In this document: one piece after another, positions 9,196 through 17,618 of the stretch | How positions within the stretch are numbered: position 1 is the stretch's first letter | How the letters are laid out: every line of letters begins with the position of its first letter | Assembly: GCF_000403455.2 (NCBI RefSeq) | Contig: NZ_KE159759.1 | Span: forward strand, 221,229 to 285,228 | Length of the DNA stretch: 64,000 nucleotides | Reading direction: 5' to 3' | Source: Dorea sp. 5-2 | GTDB lineage: Bacteria > Bacillota > Clostridia > Lachnospirales > Lachnospiraceae | The notes under the pieces: model-generated | What the model was told of the DNA's origin: nothing | The model's database searches: none | The model's input: only the letters and a program-made list of their open reading frames with translations | Translations under genes and position numbers: made by a program

Positions 9196-9999
9196 ATGAA
9201 AAAATATCTCTCTTTCTTTCGACTGAGATTCATCATGGGATTGCAGTACCGGGGCGCCGCCCTTGCCGGTATCTCTACTCAGTTCGCATGGGGTTTTATG
9301 GAGATCATGATCTTCCGGGCATTCTACCGTGCCGATCCGTCCTCCTTCCCCATGAGTTTTTCCGCCACAGTGTCATACCTGTGGCTGCAACAGGCATTTC
9401 TCGCCCTCTTTGCGGTATGGATGATGGAAAATGAGATCTTCGATTCCATCATAAACGGCGATATCGCCTATGAACTATGCAGGCCGGCGGATCTCTACAG
9501 TATGTTGTTTTCAAGAAGCATTGCGTCACGCTTGTCAAGAGCCGTACTAAGATGCTTCCCCATCCTTATTGTCGCCGTATTCCTGCCGCAGCCATACGGG
9601 ATATCCGCACCGGCAAGCCCAAGGCACTTCATCCTGTTTCTGATCACGCTGATCCTTGGACTGCTGATGACCGTATCACTGTGCGGACTGGTCTATATCC
9701 TTGCCTTTTTCACCATATCGCCGGCAGGGCTCCGGCTGATGTTCGACTCAGCCGCAGACTTCTTCGCCGGCGCCTTGATCCCTCTGCCATTTTTTCCAGA
9801 AAAGATGCGGGAAATCATGGAACTGCTGCCATTTGCGTCCTTGCAGAATGTTCCTTTGCGGATCTACGGCGGGAGCATGAGCAGTTATGAGATGCAGAAG
9901 GCAATTTTCCTACAGATTTTCTGGCTTGTGGTCACTACATTTGCCGGGAAAATGCTCTGCCATCTAGCGCAGAGACGCATGATCGTACAAGGAGGTTAA
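9196..9999 (+). CDS. ABC-2 type permease, first subunit
   Basis: A 267-residue membrane protein with about six hydrophobic segments. It starts MKKYLSFFRLRFIMGLQYRG after AAAGGAG. Phrases such as DIAYELCRPADLYSM and DFFAGALIPLPFFPEKM, followed by LPFASLQNVPLRIYGG, are characteristic of the ABC2_membrane_6 (DUF990-like) permeases that come as pairs. It pairs with the 10007 product to form the membrane channel for the 8389 ATPase. The minus-strand protein at 12724-13512 is its paralogue (compare FFSGALVPLAMFPGIL and LPFQGIIYTPCSIFIG). Confidence 0.87.
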   Translation: MKKYLSFFRLRFIMGLQYRGAALAGISTQFAWGFMEIMIFRAFYRADPSSFPMSFSATVSYLWLQQAFLALFAVWMMENEIFDSIINGDIAYELCRPADLYSMLFSRSIASRLSRAVLRCFPILIVAVFLPQPYGISAPASPRHFILFLITLILGLLMTVSLCGLVYILAFFTISPAGLRLMFDSAADFFAGALIPLPFFPEKMREIMELLPFASLQNVPLRIYGGSMSSYEMQKAIFLQIFWLVVTTFAGKMLCHLAQRRMIVQGG

Positions 10000-10006
10000 T
10001 GGCTTC

Positions 10007-10816
10007 ATGAGAAATATCGGTTCAAAAATATATAGCTCCCTCCGTCTTTATCTCCATTATGTATCCATCAATATCAGATGCGTGATGCAGTATAAAACTT
10101 CCTTTTTCCTGACGGCGTTTGGACAATTTCTGGTCTCTTTTACCACTTTTCTGAGCGTATTCTTCATGTTCCAGAGATTTTCCAGTGTGGAGAGATTCAC
10201 CTACAGCGAGGTCCTGCTGTGTTTTGCCGTCATGCTGATGGAATTCTCCCTTGCAGAAATGTTTGCCAGAGGATTTGATCAATTCTCCGGTATGGTCAGA
10301 CGCGGGGAATTCGACCGGGTACTGGTACGCCCGCAAAATGAGATCATCCAGGTACTGGGAAGCAAATTCGAGCTTACCCGGTTCGGCAGAATGCTTCAGG
10401 CTGTTGTGATGTTCGTATACGGCATCCTTAAGAGCGGGATTGATTGGAATTTCTCCAAAATACTTACCGTGATCTTTATGCTGATCGGAGGGACAACCGT
10501 CTTTACCGCCCTGTTCCTGATCTACGCCGCGTTTTGCTTCTTTACGTTAGAGAGCCTGGAATTTATGAATATATTCACAGACGGGGCAAGAGAGTTCGGC
10601 AGGTATCCTGTCGGGATCTATGGGGAGAAGATGCTGCTGTTCGCCACATTTTTCGTGCCCTACGCATTGATACAGTACTATCCGCTCCTGTATATCCTGG
10701 GACGAAGGACCGAACGTATCTACATGTTCCTGCCGCTTCTTGCGTGCGGGTTCCTGATCCCGGCGCTTCTGTTCTGGAAATTCGGAGTGAGGCATTATAA
10801 ATCAAGCGGTTCCTGA
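10007..10816 (+). CDS. ABC-2 type permease, second subunit
   Basis: The 269-residue partner permease starts MRNIGSKIYSSLRLYLHYVS, 7 bases after the first permease gene. It has about six membrane segments and the conserved phrases RRGEFDRVLVRPQNEIIQVLG and PLLYILGRR. The equivalent minus-strand protein at 11834 contains MADLDRFLVRPVPVGLQLL at the same place, so the two cassettes are paralogues. Last gene of the first exporter operon. Confidence 0.86.
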   Translation: MRNIGSKIYSSLRLYLHYVSINIRCVMQYKTSFFLTAFGQFLVSFTTFLSVFFMFQRFSSVERFTYSEVLLCFAVMLMEFSLAEMFARGFDQFSGMVRRGEFDRVLVRPQNEIIQVLGSKFELTRFGRMLQAVVMFVYGILKSGIDWNFSKILTVIFMLIGGTTVFTALFLIYAAFCFFTLESLEFMNIFTDGAREFGRYPVGIYGEKMLLFATFFVPYALIQYYPLLYILGRRTERIYMFLPLLACGFLIPALLFWKFGVRHYKSSGS

Positions 10817-10929
10817 TCCCGGTCTTTTGCCTGTATGATCCACACTGATCACCGATACGTTTCATGCAGGATAAAATATCAACGGGCATTTGAAATCATA
10901 TCATTTATAAATAAAAAGGGGGAACTGAC

Positions 10930-11817
10930 ATGATCGGCAACAGAGATATCTTCCTGGACAGAACAGATGTAAGCAAATTCTCGTTCCAGTTAAATCACTG
11001 CGGGATACAGGATTGCACTCCCGGATATTCCTACCATATTGATTCGCGCCCCTATCATCTGATCCATTTCGTATTAGAGGGGAATGGTTTCTTTGAGTCG
11101 GGGCATAGATTGATCCATATACATGCAGGACAGGCGTTCTATATCCCTGCCGGGGTATCCGCAAGATACTATGCCTCCCTGACGGATCCTTGGAAATACG
11201 GCTGGATCGGATTCTATTCTAATACCGCCAATCCTTTCCTCACGTTCCTGTTTGGAGACGAGAATGTGATCTCCTTTCAGATGCCCGTAGGAGAGGTTGA
11301 AAAAAGCCTGCTGTCCATTATCTCCGTAACAGACAGCAGGATCGCCGATTATTCCCAGTATGACAAATCCGTTTTCCCCGGAGAGCAGTTTACCAACATC
11401 CTCAGACTGTCCGATTCCTTAAGAGTCAACAGCCGGATGCTGGACTTTTTCTCTGTTCTTCTACGTTTCCAGATCCCGGAGGATTCCGTAAATCCCAGGA
11501 ATGATCCTCCGGCGCTGCAAGCAAAGGCATACCTCGACGCTCATTTTAATGAACCGGTCCGGATGCAGGATGTTGCGGCCTCGCTCAATATCCATCCCAA
11601 CTACCTGTGCGCCGTGTTCAAAAAGACCTACGGACAGACGCCCAGTGATTATCTGCGTTCTATCCGCATGGCACAGGCTTCCATGCTTTTGCTCCTGACC
11701 GATCATTCCGTATCCATGATCGCCGGATCACTGGGATATGCCAATCCCTTTCAATTCTCCGCTGTGTTTAAGTCTTATTACGGATTGTCGCCTACTGCAT
11801 ACAGGAAGAAGGGTTAA
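10930..11817 (+). CDS. AraC-family regulator between two exporter cassettes
   Basis: The 295-residue regulator starts after AAAGGGGG. Residues about 20-110 form an AraC-type ligand pocket (HFVLEGNGFFESGHRLIHIH, then GQAFYIPAGVSARYYA). Residues about 193-295 form the two helix-turn-helix motifs (VRMQDVAASLNIHPNYLCAVF and SMIAGSLGYANPFQFSAVFKS, ending GLSPTAYRKKG). It sits between two ABC-2 cassettes pointing towards it, so it may control one or both. The direction of control is not visible. Confidence 0.87.
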   Translation: MIGNRDIFLDRTDVSKFSFQLNHCGIQDCTPGYSYHIDSRPYHLIHFVLEGNGFFESGHRLIHIHAGQAFYIPAGVSARYYASLTDPWKYGWIGFYSNTANPFLTFLFGDENVISFQMPVGEVEKSLLSIISVTDSRIADYSQYDKSVFPGEQFTNILRLSDSLRVNSRMLDFFSVLLRFQIPEDSVNPRNDPPALQAKAYLDAHFNEPVRMQDVAASLNIHPNYLCAVFKKTYGQTPSDYLRSIRMAQASMLLLLTDHSVSMIAGSLGYANPFQFSAVFKSYYGLSPTAYRKKG

Positions 11818-11833
11818 GCGAAATCATAGTTTG

Positions 11834-12634
11834 TTAGTAACTGCTGCTTTCATAGTTCCTTAACCCTGATCTCAGCACCACACATGACACCGCAAGCATC
11901 GCCATACAGATAAACGGAATACACAATGCCCCTGTTTTGCTCCCTTCTTTGCCAAGAAGATACCCGACTGGATAGAAGCTGACGAACGCATAGGGAATCA
12001 GATACCCGAAGATCCCCTGGAATAAGGGCGGATAGATCACCAGAGGATACTTCGCCATCTCTCCCAATGAGATCACGAAATAATTCAGGCTGTTCTTCTT
12101 CCCTTCCATCCAGAAGGAGACACAGCTTGCAATCCAGATCATGCACACTCTAAGGATACATGCTTCCGCCAGAAAAACAAAAAGCAGTATAACTTTTATC
12201 ACATCCCATTGAATCTCACATTTGCTGAATCCCGCTATAAGAACCGCCGCGGCGATCACCATCTTGTTCAGTCCGTCAAAATCAATCTTCGCCGTCAGAA
12301 GCTGTAACCCTACCGGCACCGGCCTCACCAGAAACCGGTCCAGATCCGCCATGTGGATCATATTCGTGATCTTCCACGCTCCCTGAAAGAAGAAATTGAT
12401 AAACCCCTCGGAGAACAGAAGAAACCCATAGAGAAGAAAGATCTCCCACATCGTCCAGCCTCCCACCTGCGGGATGTTGCTGTATATAATACCGATCAGC
12501 CCAAGATTACATCCCTGGGAAAACAATGTAAAGAAAATCATTATGAGAAAATCCGTCCGGTACTGTGCCAGCGACTGGATATTCTGCATCTGAAACAGCA
12601 GGTAAAGTTTTATATAAGCGCCACACTTTCTCAT
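11834..12634 (-). CDS. ABC-2 type permease of the second cassette
   Basis: About 266 residues, starting at ATG 12634 with AGGA ten bases upstream; a GTG at 12643 is too close to that site. It has about six hydrophobic segments and the phrase DLDRFLVRPVPVGLQ that marks the second permease of these pairs. It is the paralogue of the 10007 product. It lies downstream of the 12724 permease on the same strand and ends only 17 bases from the convergent AraC gene. Its ATPase partner is truncated, so this cassette is probably not functional unless another ATPase substitutes. Confidence 0.82.
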   Translation of the reverse strand: MRKCGAYIKLYLLFQMQNIQSLAQYRTDFLIMIFFTLFSQGCNLGLIGIIYSNIPQVGGWTMWEIFLLYGFLLFSEGFINFFFQGAWKITNMIHMADLDRFLVRPVPVGLQLLTAKIDFDGLNKMVIAAAVLIAGFSKCEIQWDVIKVILLFVFLAEACILRVCMIWIASCVSFWMEGKKNSLNYFVISLGEMAKYPLVIYPPLFQGIFGYLIPYAFVSFYPVGYLLGKEGSKTGALCIPFICMAMLAVSCVVLRSGLRNYESSSY

Positions 12635-12723
12635 CAAAACCACATCCTTATTTACATATATTTGTATTTGTCCGATAAAGATTCAAAAACCAGACAGACG
12701 CGGGAAGACAACCGCCGTCCCAA

Positions 12724-13512
12724 TTATCCTCCATACATGGAAATTACGCCGAACGCCTTCTTTCCAAGCAATGTCCCCGCCGCCCCTAATAAGAGAATCC
12801 ACACAAGCTGTAAAAATATGTCTGCAATGCTTTCCCTGATCGAAAATGTTCCAATGAATATACTGCACGGTGTATAGATAATCCCCTGAAAGGGCAGCAC
12901 ATTTGCAATCTCTCTTAAGATACCGGGAAACATTGCCAGCGGAACCAACGCCCCTGAGAAAAAATTCGTAAGTATCTCTCTCGCCTTCGTCACGCCATAG
13001 GAATTATCCGTATAAAAACAAAGCAGTGAAAAGATGTATTGGATGCAGAATTTCACGCCCATACCAAGCAGAAGAGAAACCAGGAAAAGCACCGTCCGTA
13101 TCCCATCCAGGTACTGCACTCCATTCACCGCCAGATAGACGATCCCGATCAGTACGAAAGTCGCCGCGAATTCCAGCCCCGCCGTCCCAAGCATACGGAA
13201 GAAGAGCATCCCCCGATAAGATAACGGCTTTAGAAGATCCAGTATGATGTCTCCTTTCACGATACGTTCCGCTATGCACATCTCGAATCCCATAGAAAAG
13301 ACACTGTTACACAAAAAAGCAACAAACACATACTGCTTCATGGTCTCCCACGTATATCCATTCACCACCTCCTGATACATAAAAATACTTTTCCAGACAT
13401 AATACAACACCACAGCCTGAATGAAATTTGCCAGCATACCGGTGATAAATGTACTCCGGTATGCGCATCCCTCCAAAAATCCACATCTTATATAAGCAAG
13501 ATATTTCTTCAT
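12724..13512 (-). CDS. ABC-2 type permease of the second cassette, first subunit
   Basis: The best start is ATG at 13512 (MKKYLAYIRCGFLEGCAYRS) after GGAGAGG, giving 262 residues; upstream in-frame codons back to 13536 lack a ribosome site. The protein has about six membrane helices, with KGDIILDLLKPLSYRGML and FFSGALVPLAMFPGILREI. It corresponds to the 9196 permease. It follows the truncated ATPase gene by under 50 bases, so it has lost its normal promoter region to the inserted element. Confidence 0.83.
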   Translation of the reverse strand: MKKYLAYIRCGFLEGCAYRSTFITGMLANFIQAVVLYYVWKSIFMYQEVVNGYTWETMKQYVFVAFLCNSVFSMGFEMCIAERIVKGDIILDLLKPLSYRGMLFFRMLGTAGLEFAATFVLIGIVYLAVNGVQYLDGIRTVLFLVSLLLGMGVKFCIQYIFSLLCFYTDNSYGVTKAREILTNFFSGALVPLAMFPGILREIANVLPFQGIIYTPCSIFIGTFSIRESIADIFLQLVWILLLGAAGTLLGKKAFGVISMYGG

Positions 13513-13560
13513 ATACCTCTCCATTCTGATATTCAAGTGTAAGAAAACTCTCCGTCTTAC

Positions 13561-13850
13561 TCAGGCAACAACTGCACCATGTTCAAACAACCGAATGATG
13601 ATCTCTTCCAGAGTCATCCCGCCGCCGTATTTTTCAAGCAGCTTATCAATCGTATCGTCAAACAGGATCCTTCCCTTTTCCAGTATGAGCAGCCTCTGGC
13701 AAATAGACTCCAGATCCTTCATATCATGGCTGGTGAGCAGGATCGTGGTCTTCTTCTCCCGGTTTATCTCCTTTAAGAATGCATAGATCTTCTGCTTCGC
13801 CGTCACATCCACACCGATGGTCGGTTCATCCATAAAATGGGGCTCCCCTC
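13561..13850 (-). pseudogene. 3' fragment of ABC ATPase gene cut by element insertion
   Basis: Homology to an ABC ATPase begins abruptly at FMDEPTIGVDVTAKQKIYAF, the Walker B motif, and runs to the normal C-terminus (LLTSHDMKDLESICQRLLIL, ending FEHGAVVA). Walker A and the signature motif, about 160 residues, are missing. The frame continues upstream to 13965, but that part (EKLHKALVCMPLSPVFSRHT) has no ABC similarity and comes from the inserted DNA. The intact paralogue at 8389 shows what is missing. The lost 5' half is nowhere else in this window, so it should lie at the far end of the element beyond 64 kb. Confidence 0.85.
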
Positions 13851-13852
13851 CG

Positions 13853-13886
13853 GTATGCCTTGAAAACACTGGGCTTAACGGCATAC
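13853..13886. other. Candidate attachment-site core (element end)
   Basis: GTATGCC (13853-13859) and its complement GGCATAC (13880-13886) face each other across 20 bases. They sit exactly where the ABC ATPase homology stops and the recombinase module begins. Tyrosine recombinases bind inverted arms around a short crossover region. This could be the joined core of the left attachment site, but the exact crossover bases cannot be fixed without the other end. Confidence 0.35.
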
Positions 13887-13998
13887 AAACGAGTGCTTTG
13901 TGTAGCTTTTCTCTGTAACCGTCCTCTATATCCTCAACCACAAAAGCCAGTCCTGTGTTTATCACAGTCTGGCTATCCGTGGATTATTTTCATCCTCA

Positions 13999-14382
13999 TT
14001 ACAAATTCTTTATCAAATTCAAATCTTTCTTATTCAGCGCTTTCTCCAACTTCTTATTCTTTTTCTCTAATTCTCCATTCTCTCTCTGTAATTCCCGAAT
14101 CTGTTGCTCCAGCAATTCAATTCTACTCTTCAGCGCCATATCCCCGATATACCTCTTCGGATCTACCATTCCATCCTGCTGCTGTAATGCCCGATCAACT
14201 TCTCTGCGGACAATCTGATTCTTATAAAAAAATCCTCTCGACAATCCCGTCTTATTCATCAGTTTTGGAATCGTCACCTTTTCCCTGTCTTCCATCATCT
14301 TATGTACTGCCTTAACTGCTTTATCAATCTTTTCTTCACTGCTTTTCTTATTTAAAGCAATCATCTTGTCGTATTTGCTCAT
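13999..14382 (-). CDS. tnpC: TnpC-like protein of a Tn554-type recombinase module
   Basis: The likely start is ATG at 14382 (MSKYDKMIALNKKSSEEKID), giving 127 residues. An N-terminal helix-turn-helix-like part (VTIPKLMNKTGLSRGFFYKN) is followed by a coiled coil (RIELLEQQIRELQRENGELE and on to the C-terminus). That layout matches TnpC of Tn554 (DUF6262-like), a small accessory protein that affects transposition orientation and frequency. It overlaps the end of the 14348 recombinase gene by 35 bases, so translation is coupled. It is the last gene before the element boundary at about 13.85 kb. Confidence 0.75.
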   Translation of the reverse strand: MSKYDKMIALNKKSSEEKIDKAVKAVHKMMEDREKVTIPKLMNKTGLSRGFFYKNQIVRREVDRALQQQDGMVDPKRYIGDMALKSRIELLEQQIRELQRENGELEKKNKKLEKALNKKDLNLIKNL

Positions 14383-15868
14383 ACTCTTCACCCCACCCAT
14401 CTAAATTAGCCAGAATTATATCTGAAAGCATATTCCTTATTTTTCGGGTTTCATCCGCAAGTACCTGATTACTCATTCTCCGATAATACTTTACATTCTT
14501 TACACTGCTATGCCCAAGAAGCCTTGCTATAGTCCAATCATCCAAATGCATTTCTGTCAATTTCACACCGTAATAGTGCCGATACATATGAGTACCAAAT
14601 CCAAACAAGTTACCTTGGTCATCCCGTATATCTTCTTTGTATATAAGCTGTACAATTTTTGCTTGTAGTGTACTATATCGCATTGGTTGATCAGGATTTT
14701 TTTCACTTACAAATATATATTTTGTTTCACCAAATTTTTCTTTCGTATACTGGATCGCCTTTTTAATTAAAGCTGACAATTCCTGACTGATTATTTTTTC
14801 ATAAGAATGTGTTTTCATCTGCCTGATCCAAATAATTGTTTCTCCATTTTTCTCTGTCAAGCAATCACTCAATAATGTAAGGGTATCTGATATTCTAGTC
14901 CCCAACATCTGATGTATTATCATCAATCTCGCTGTCTGTTCATCTACTTTTACTAAAAACGCATTTAGTCTCTTCAATTCATTATCCGAATATACTTTAA
15001 ATTCTGCTTGCTGTGTCGGCGGAATATCGCGATTTAGTACTATTTCTTTTAACTGTGGATAAGAGTATATATTTCCTATCGATTCAAATACTGCCCTGAG
15101 TCTTGTCAATTCTGCCCTGAACTGTTTAGTTTTTAAATCTTCCGTTTTCAAATATATAAGGTATTCTTCAAATATTTGTCTGTTTAAATCTGCGCAGGAT
15201 TCTATCTTTGGAAATTTCTCTAATAAATATTTCGAAAATCTACGCATTGCCGTCATTTCTTTCTGAACACAACCAACTGCTTCCGTCTGCAAATGAAAAT
15301 AAATAACCTTCTTTAATTCTTGACGAATATCTGTCTGAATAATTTTTGTGAAGTTTATTGTCCGACAAGGTCTGGTAATATCCTCTTTTAAATCAATCTC
15401 TAGACTTTCCAGTTTCCAAATATCTTTATCTGTCTCTTCTTGTTCAATCTTAGCTTCTAAAAAGTCTAAAAATTTCCCCAGATAACTCAGTGTAGGAGCT
15501 TTTACAATAATTTCCCGTTTACCTGCCAAAATTTTTTCTTTATAAGTCAACGGATGTCCCTTTGATAATAACCATCCTTTCATATGATGCATCCATTTTT
15601 CTCTATTCCAATCGTAAAAACTATTCAGACAATATCCCTTCGCCATAATCAATTTGCACAGATGATTATACAACCTGCTCTCTCTAAATAACATGTTAAC
15701 TGTTAAATTCTCACTACGTTCTATAATAAACGCCCGCATTTCTTCCTGCATCGTCTCTGTCGGTAACAGATCAAGATCAAAACACGGATTCTGTCCCATT
15801 CGCTTTTTAACTGACTCACTGGCAAACTGATAGGACTTCAATTGTTTTATATAAATCTTATTTTCCAC
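14348..15868 (-). CDS. Tyrosine recombinase, third of the trio (TnpB-like)
   Basis: A 506-residue protein. The C-terminal catalytic domain (about 300-490) shows the full set: Arg in LGTRISDTL, His and Arg in THMYRHYYG, His in LLGHSS and the nucleophile in the YYRR phrase. The N-terminal 300 residues are a long SAM-like/arm-binding region rich in Lys and Glu, as in TnpB-type recombinases. It overlaps the previous recombinase gene (15858) by 11 bases and the TnpC-like gene by 35. Tn554 has only two recombinases (361 and 630 residues) plus TnpC, so this third one makes the arrangement closer to a recombinase-in-trio (RIT). Confidence 0.85.
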   Translation of the reverse strand: MENKIYIKQLKSYQFASESVKKRMGQNPCFDLDLLPTETMQEEMRAFIIERSENLTVNMLFRESRLYNHLCKLIMAKGYCLNSFYDWNREKWMHHMKGWLLSKGHPLTYKEKILAGKREIIVKAPTLSYLGKFLDFLEAKIEQEETDKDIWKLESLEIDLKEDITRPCRTINFTKIIQTDIRQELKKVIYFHLQTEAVGCVQKEMTAMRRFSKYLLEKFPKIESCADLNRQIFEEYLIYLKTEDLKTKQFRAELTRLRAVFESIGNIYSYPQLKEIVLNRDIPPTQQAEFKVYSDNELKRLNAFLVKVDEQTARLMIIHQMLGTRISDTLTLLSDCLTEKNGETIIWIRQMKTHSYEKIISQELSALIKKAIQYTKEKFGETKYIFVSEKNPDQPMRYSTLQAKIVQLIYKEDIRDDQGNLFGFGTHMYRHYYGVKLTEMHLDDWTIARLLGHSSVKNVKYYRRMSNQVLADETRKIRNMLSDIILANLDGWGEEYEQIRQDDCFK

Positions 15869-17612
15869 GTTTACACCTCTTTATTCCAGATGCTAAACTA
15901 TTGTTTTCCTGTTCAAAATATTTCTCATTTGCCCTAGATATTCTCTTTGTCATATAATCAACATACTGCTTGGTCATTTCTTCATATTTATGTCCCAGAT
16001 AATCCCGTACACTTTGAATTGATACATCATTTTCATAATACATTGTTGCCACGGAATGCCTATAATCATGGGATTTAAAGAGATATTCTCCATTATTAAT
16101 TTTATTTTCCATACAACATTTCAACATTCTTTTCCGGAAAGTTCCATAGCAACAAGCTCCGCCTTTTTTATTTTGAAATATATAGTCATCTGATTTAATT
16201 TGATATTTCTGCAAATATATTTGCATCAGCTTATACAGTCCCCATGGTATCGGTACTCTTTTATAGTTCCGCATCTTTATTTGGTAGACTTGTATCCAAG
16301 CATCTCTTCCCTGTATATAATATGCGTTTCCTTTTAGAGCACACACCTCGCTTCCCCTTAAACCTACACTCCATAAATGCAAGAACATAAGCCGCAGCTC
16401 TTCTGGAAAATATTTCAATTTTTCTACTATTTCAATGCAAATTTCATCTTCCACGCTTCTATCATGATGCTTTGATATTTCTTTTTTTAAATAATATTTC
16501 TCACAAAACGGTATTTTTTCTATTATTCTTTGTACTTTTAGATAATCGAAGAAATGCATAACGCTTATAACAATTTGATTAAATGCGCCTTCCTGAATAT
16601 TAAGCTTATCCAAACACCTAAAATATTGCTCCATCGTCCTTTCCGTTATATTACGAACATCCTGGGGATCATTTTTTTCTACCCAAACCATAAAATTTCT
16701 AATTTGAGATAATTCCCTCCTGATAACTCCAATTGTCAAATATGTAATACCTAGACAATATTTCATATATTGCTGCAGATATTTCCTGTTCTTCTTATCT
16801 TCCACTTCGATAAATGAAAACGTTCTTATCGGGTTTGTCGGGTTTACCCTTGACTTCTCAAAATGGAATCTTTCTAAATACCATATATTAGCATCCCAAT
16901 GTATCTCGTCTGCCTCAATAAATAATATTCTTCTACATTGATCTAAAATACGTATAGCATATTTCGGCTCTTCATTTTGCTTTATAGTATTTATGAATTT
17001 TTCAGCCTGACTTTGTTCCAGATATTCTATATTCGATATCTGCTCTTCAATACAAAATTCATACAACTTTTTCAATGCTGCAAGATTACTACTTCTTATA
17101 TCTGTCTTCATATGCTGCAAGAGCATATAATGCAACACACTAAAGATTTGTTTTTTCAGCATAGGTGAAATCTTTTGTCTAAAATCCCAAATAAGGTTAT
17201 CCGTCTTCACAAATCGTTCAAACTGTTTCGCTATCTCTTGTTCCGGATGATAAGGCAAAAAGATTATCTGGTGCTTCAATGCTGCCAATGCATCTCTCTT
17301 TCCTTTTAACGATTCCACCTGTTCTTGCACTGATCGCCGTTTAATCTGATCGAACGCTTTCATATACTTTCGTATTGAATTTTCTAAAACCTCTTGTCCC
17401 AGATATTTTTGATATTCCATTCTAACTGTAATATCAATCTCTGCAATATGCCGGATTCCCATCTCCGCAAGAAATTTTTTCATTTTATTCCTATAGGAAC
17501 TTTTTATCTCTGTATGCGAATTTATCTCCCTGCCCAACTGTTCCAGCAGTTCTTCTCTTTCATCTATTGATATAACCCGCAGTTCACTCTGCTGCAATCT
17601 GTAGACAGACAT
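15858..17612 (-). CDS. tnpB: Tyrosine recombinase, second of the trio (TnpB-like)
   Basis: A 584-residue protein whose length suits Tn554-type TnpB. The C-terminal catalytic domain carries Arg in VGLRGSEVCALK, His and Arg in SHDYRHSVATMYY, His in YLGHKYEEM and Tyr in KQYVDYM. The first 370 residues are helical and lack other recognisable domains. The gene begins 6 bases after the 17619 recombinase and overlaps the next one by 11 bases, so all four genes form one transcript. Base composition is more AT-rich than the conjugation genes. Confidence 0.85.
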   Translation of the reverse strand: MSVYRLQQSELRVISIDEREELLEQLGREINSHTEIKSSYRNKMKKFLAEMGIRHIAEIDITVRMEYQKYLGQEVLENSIRKYMKAFDQIKRRSVQEQVESLKGKRDALAALKHQIIFLPYHPEQEIAKQFERFVKTDNLIWDFRQKISPMLKKQIFSVLHYMLLQHMKTDIRSSNLAALKKLYEFCIEEQISNIEYLEQSQAEKFINTIKQNEEPKYAIRILDQCRRILFIEADEIHWDANIWYLERFHFEKSRVNPTNPIRTFSFIEVEDKKNRKYLQQYMKYCLGITYLTIGVIRRELSQIRNFMVWVEKNDPQDVRNITERTMEQYFRCLDKLNIQEGAFNQIVISVMHFFDYLKVQRIIEKIPFCEKYYLKKEISKHHDRSVEDEICIEIVEKLKYFPEELRLMFLHLWSVGLRGSEVCALKGNAYYIQGRDAWIQVYQIKMRNYKRVPIPWGLYKLMQIYLQKYQIKSDDYIFQNKKGGACCYGTFRKRMLKCCMENKINNGEYLFKSHDYRHSVATMYYENDVSIQSVRDYLGHKYEEMTKQYVDYMTKRISRANEKYFEQENNSLASGIKRCKRGK

Positions 17613-17618
17613 TTCTTA

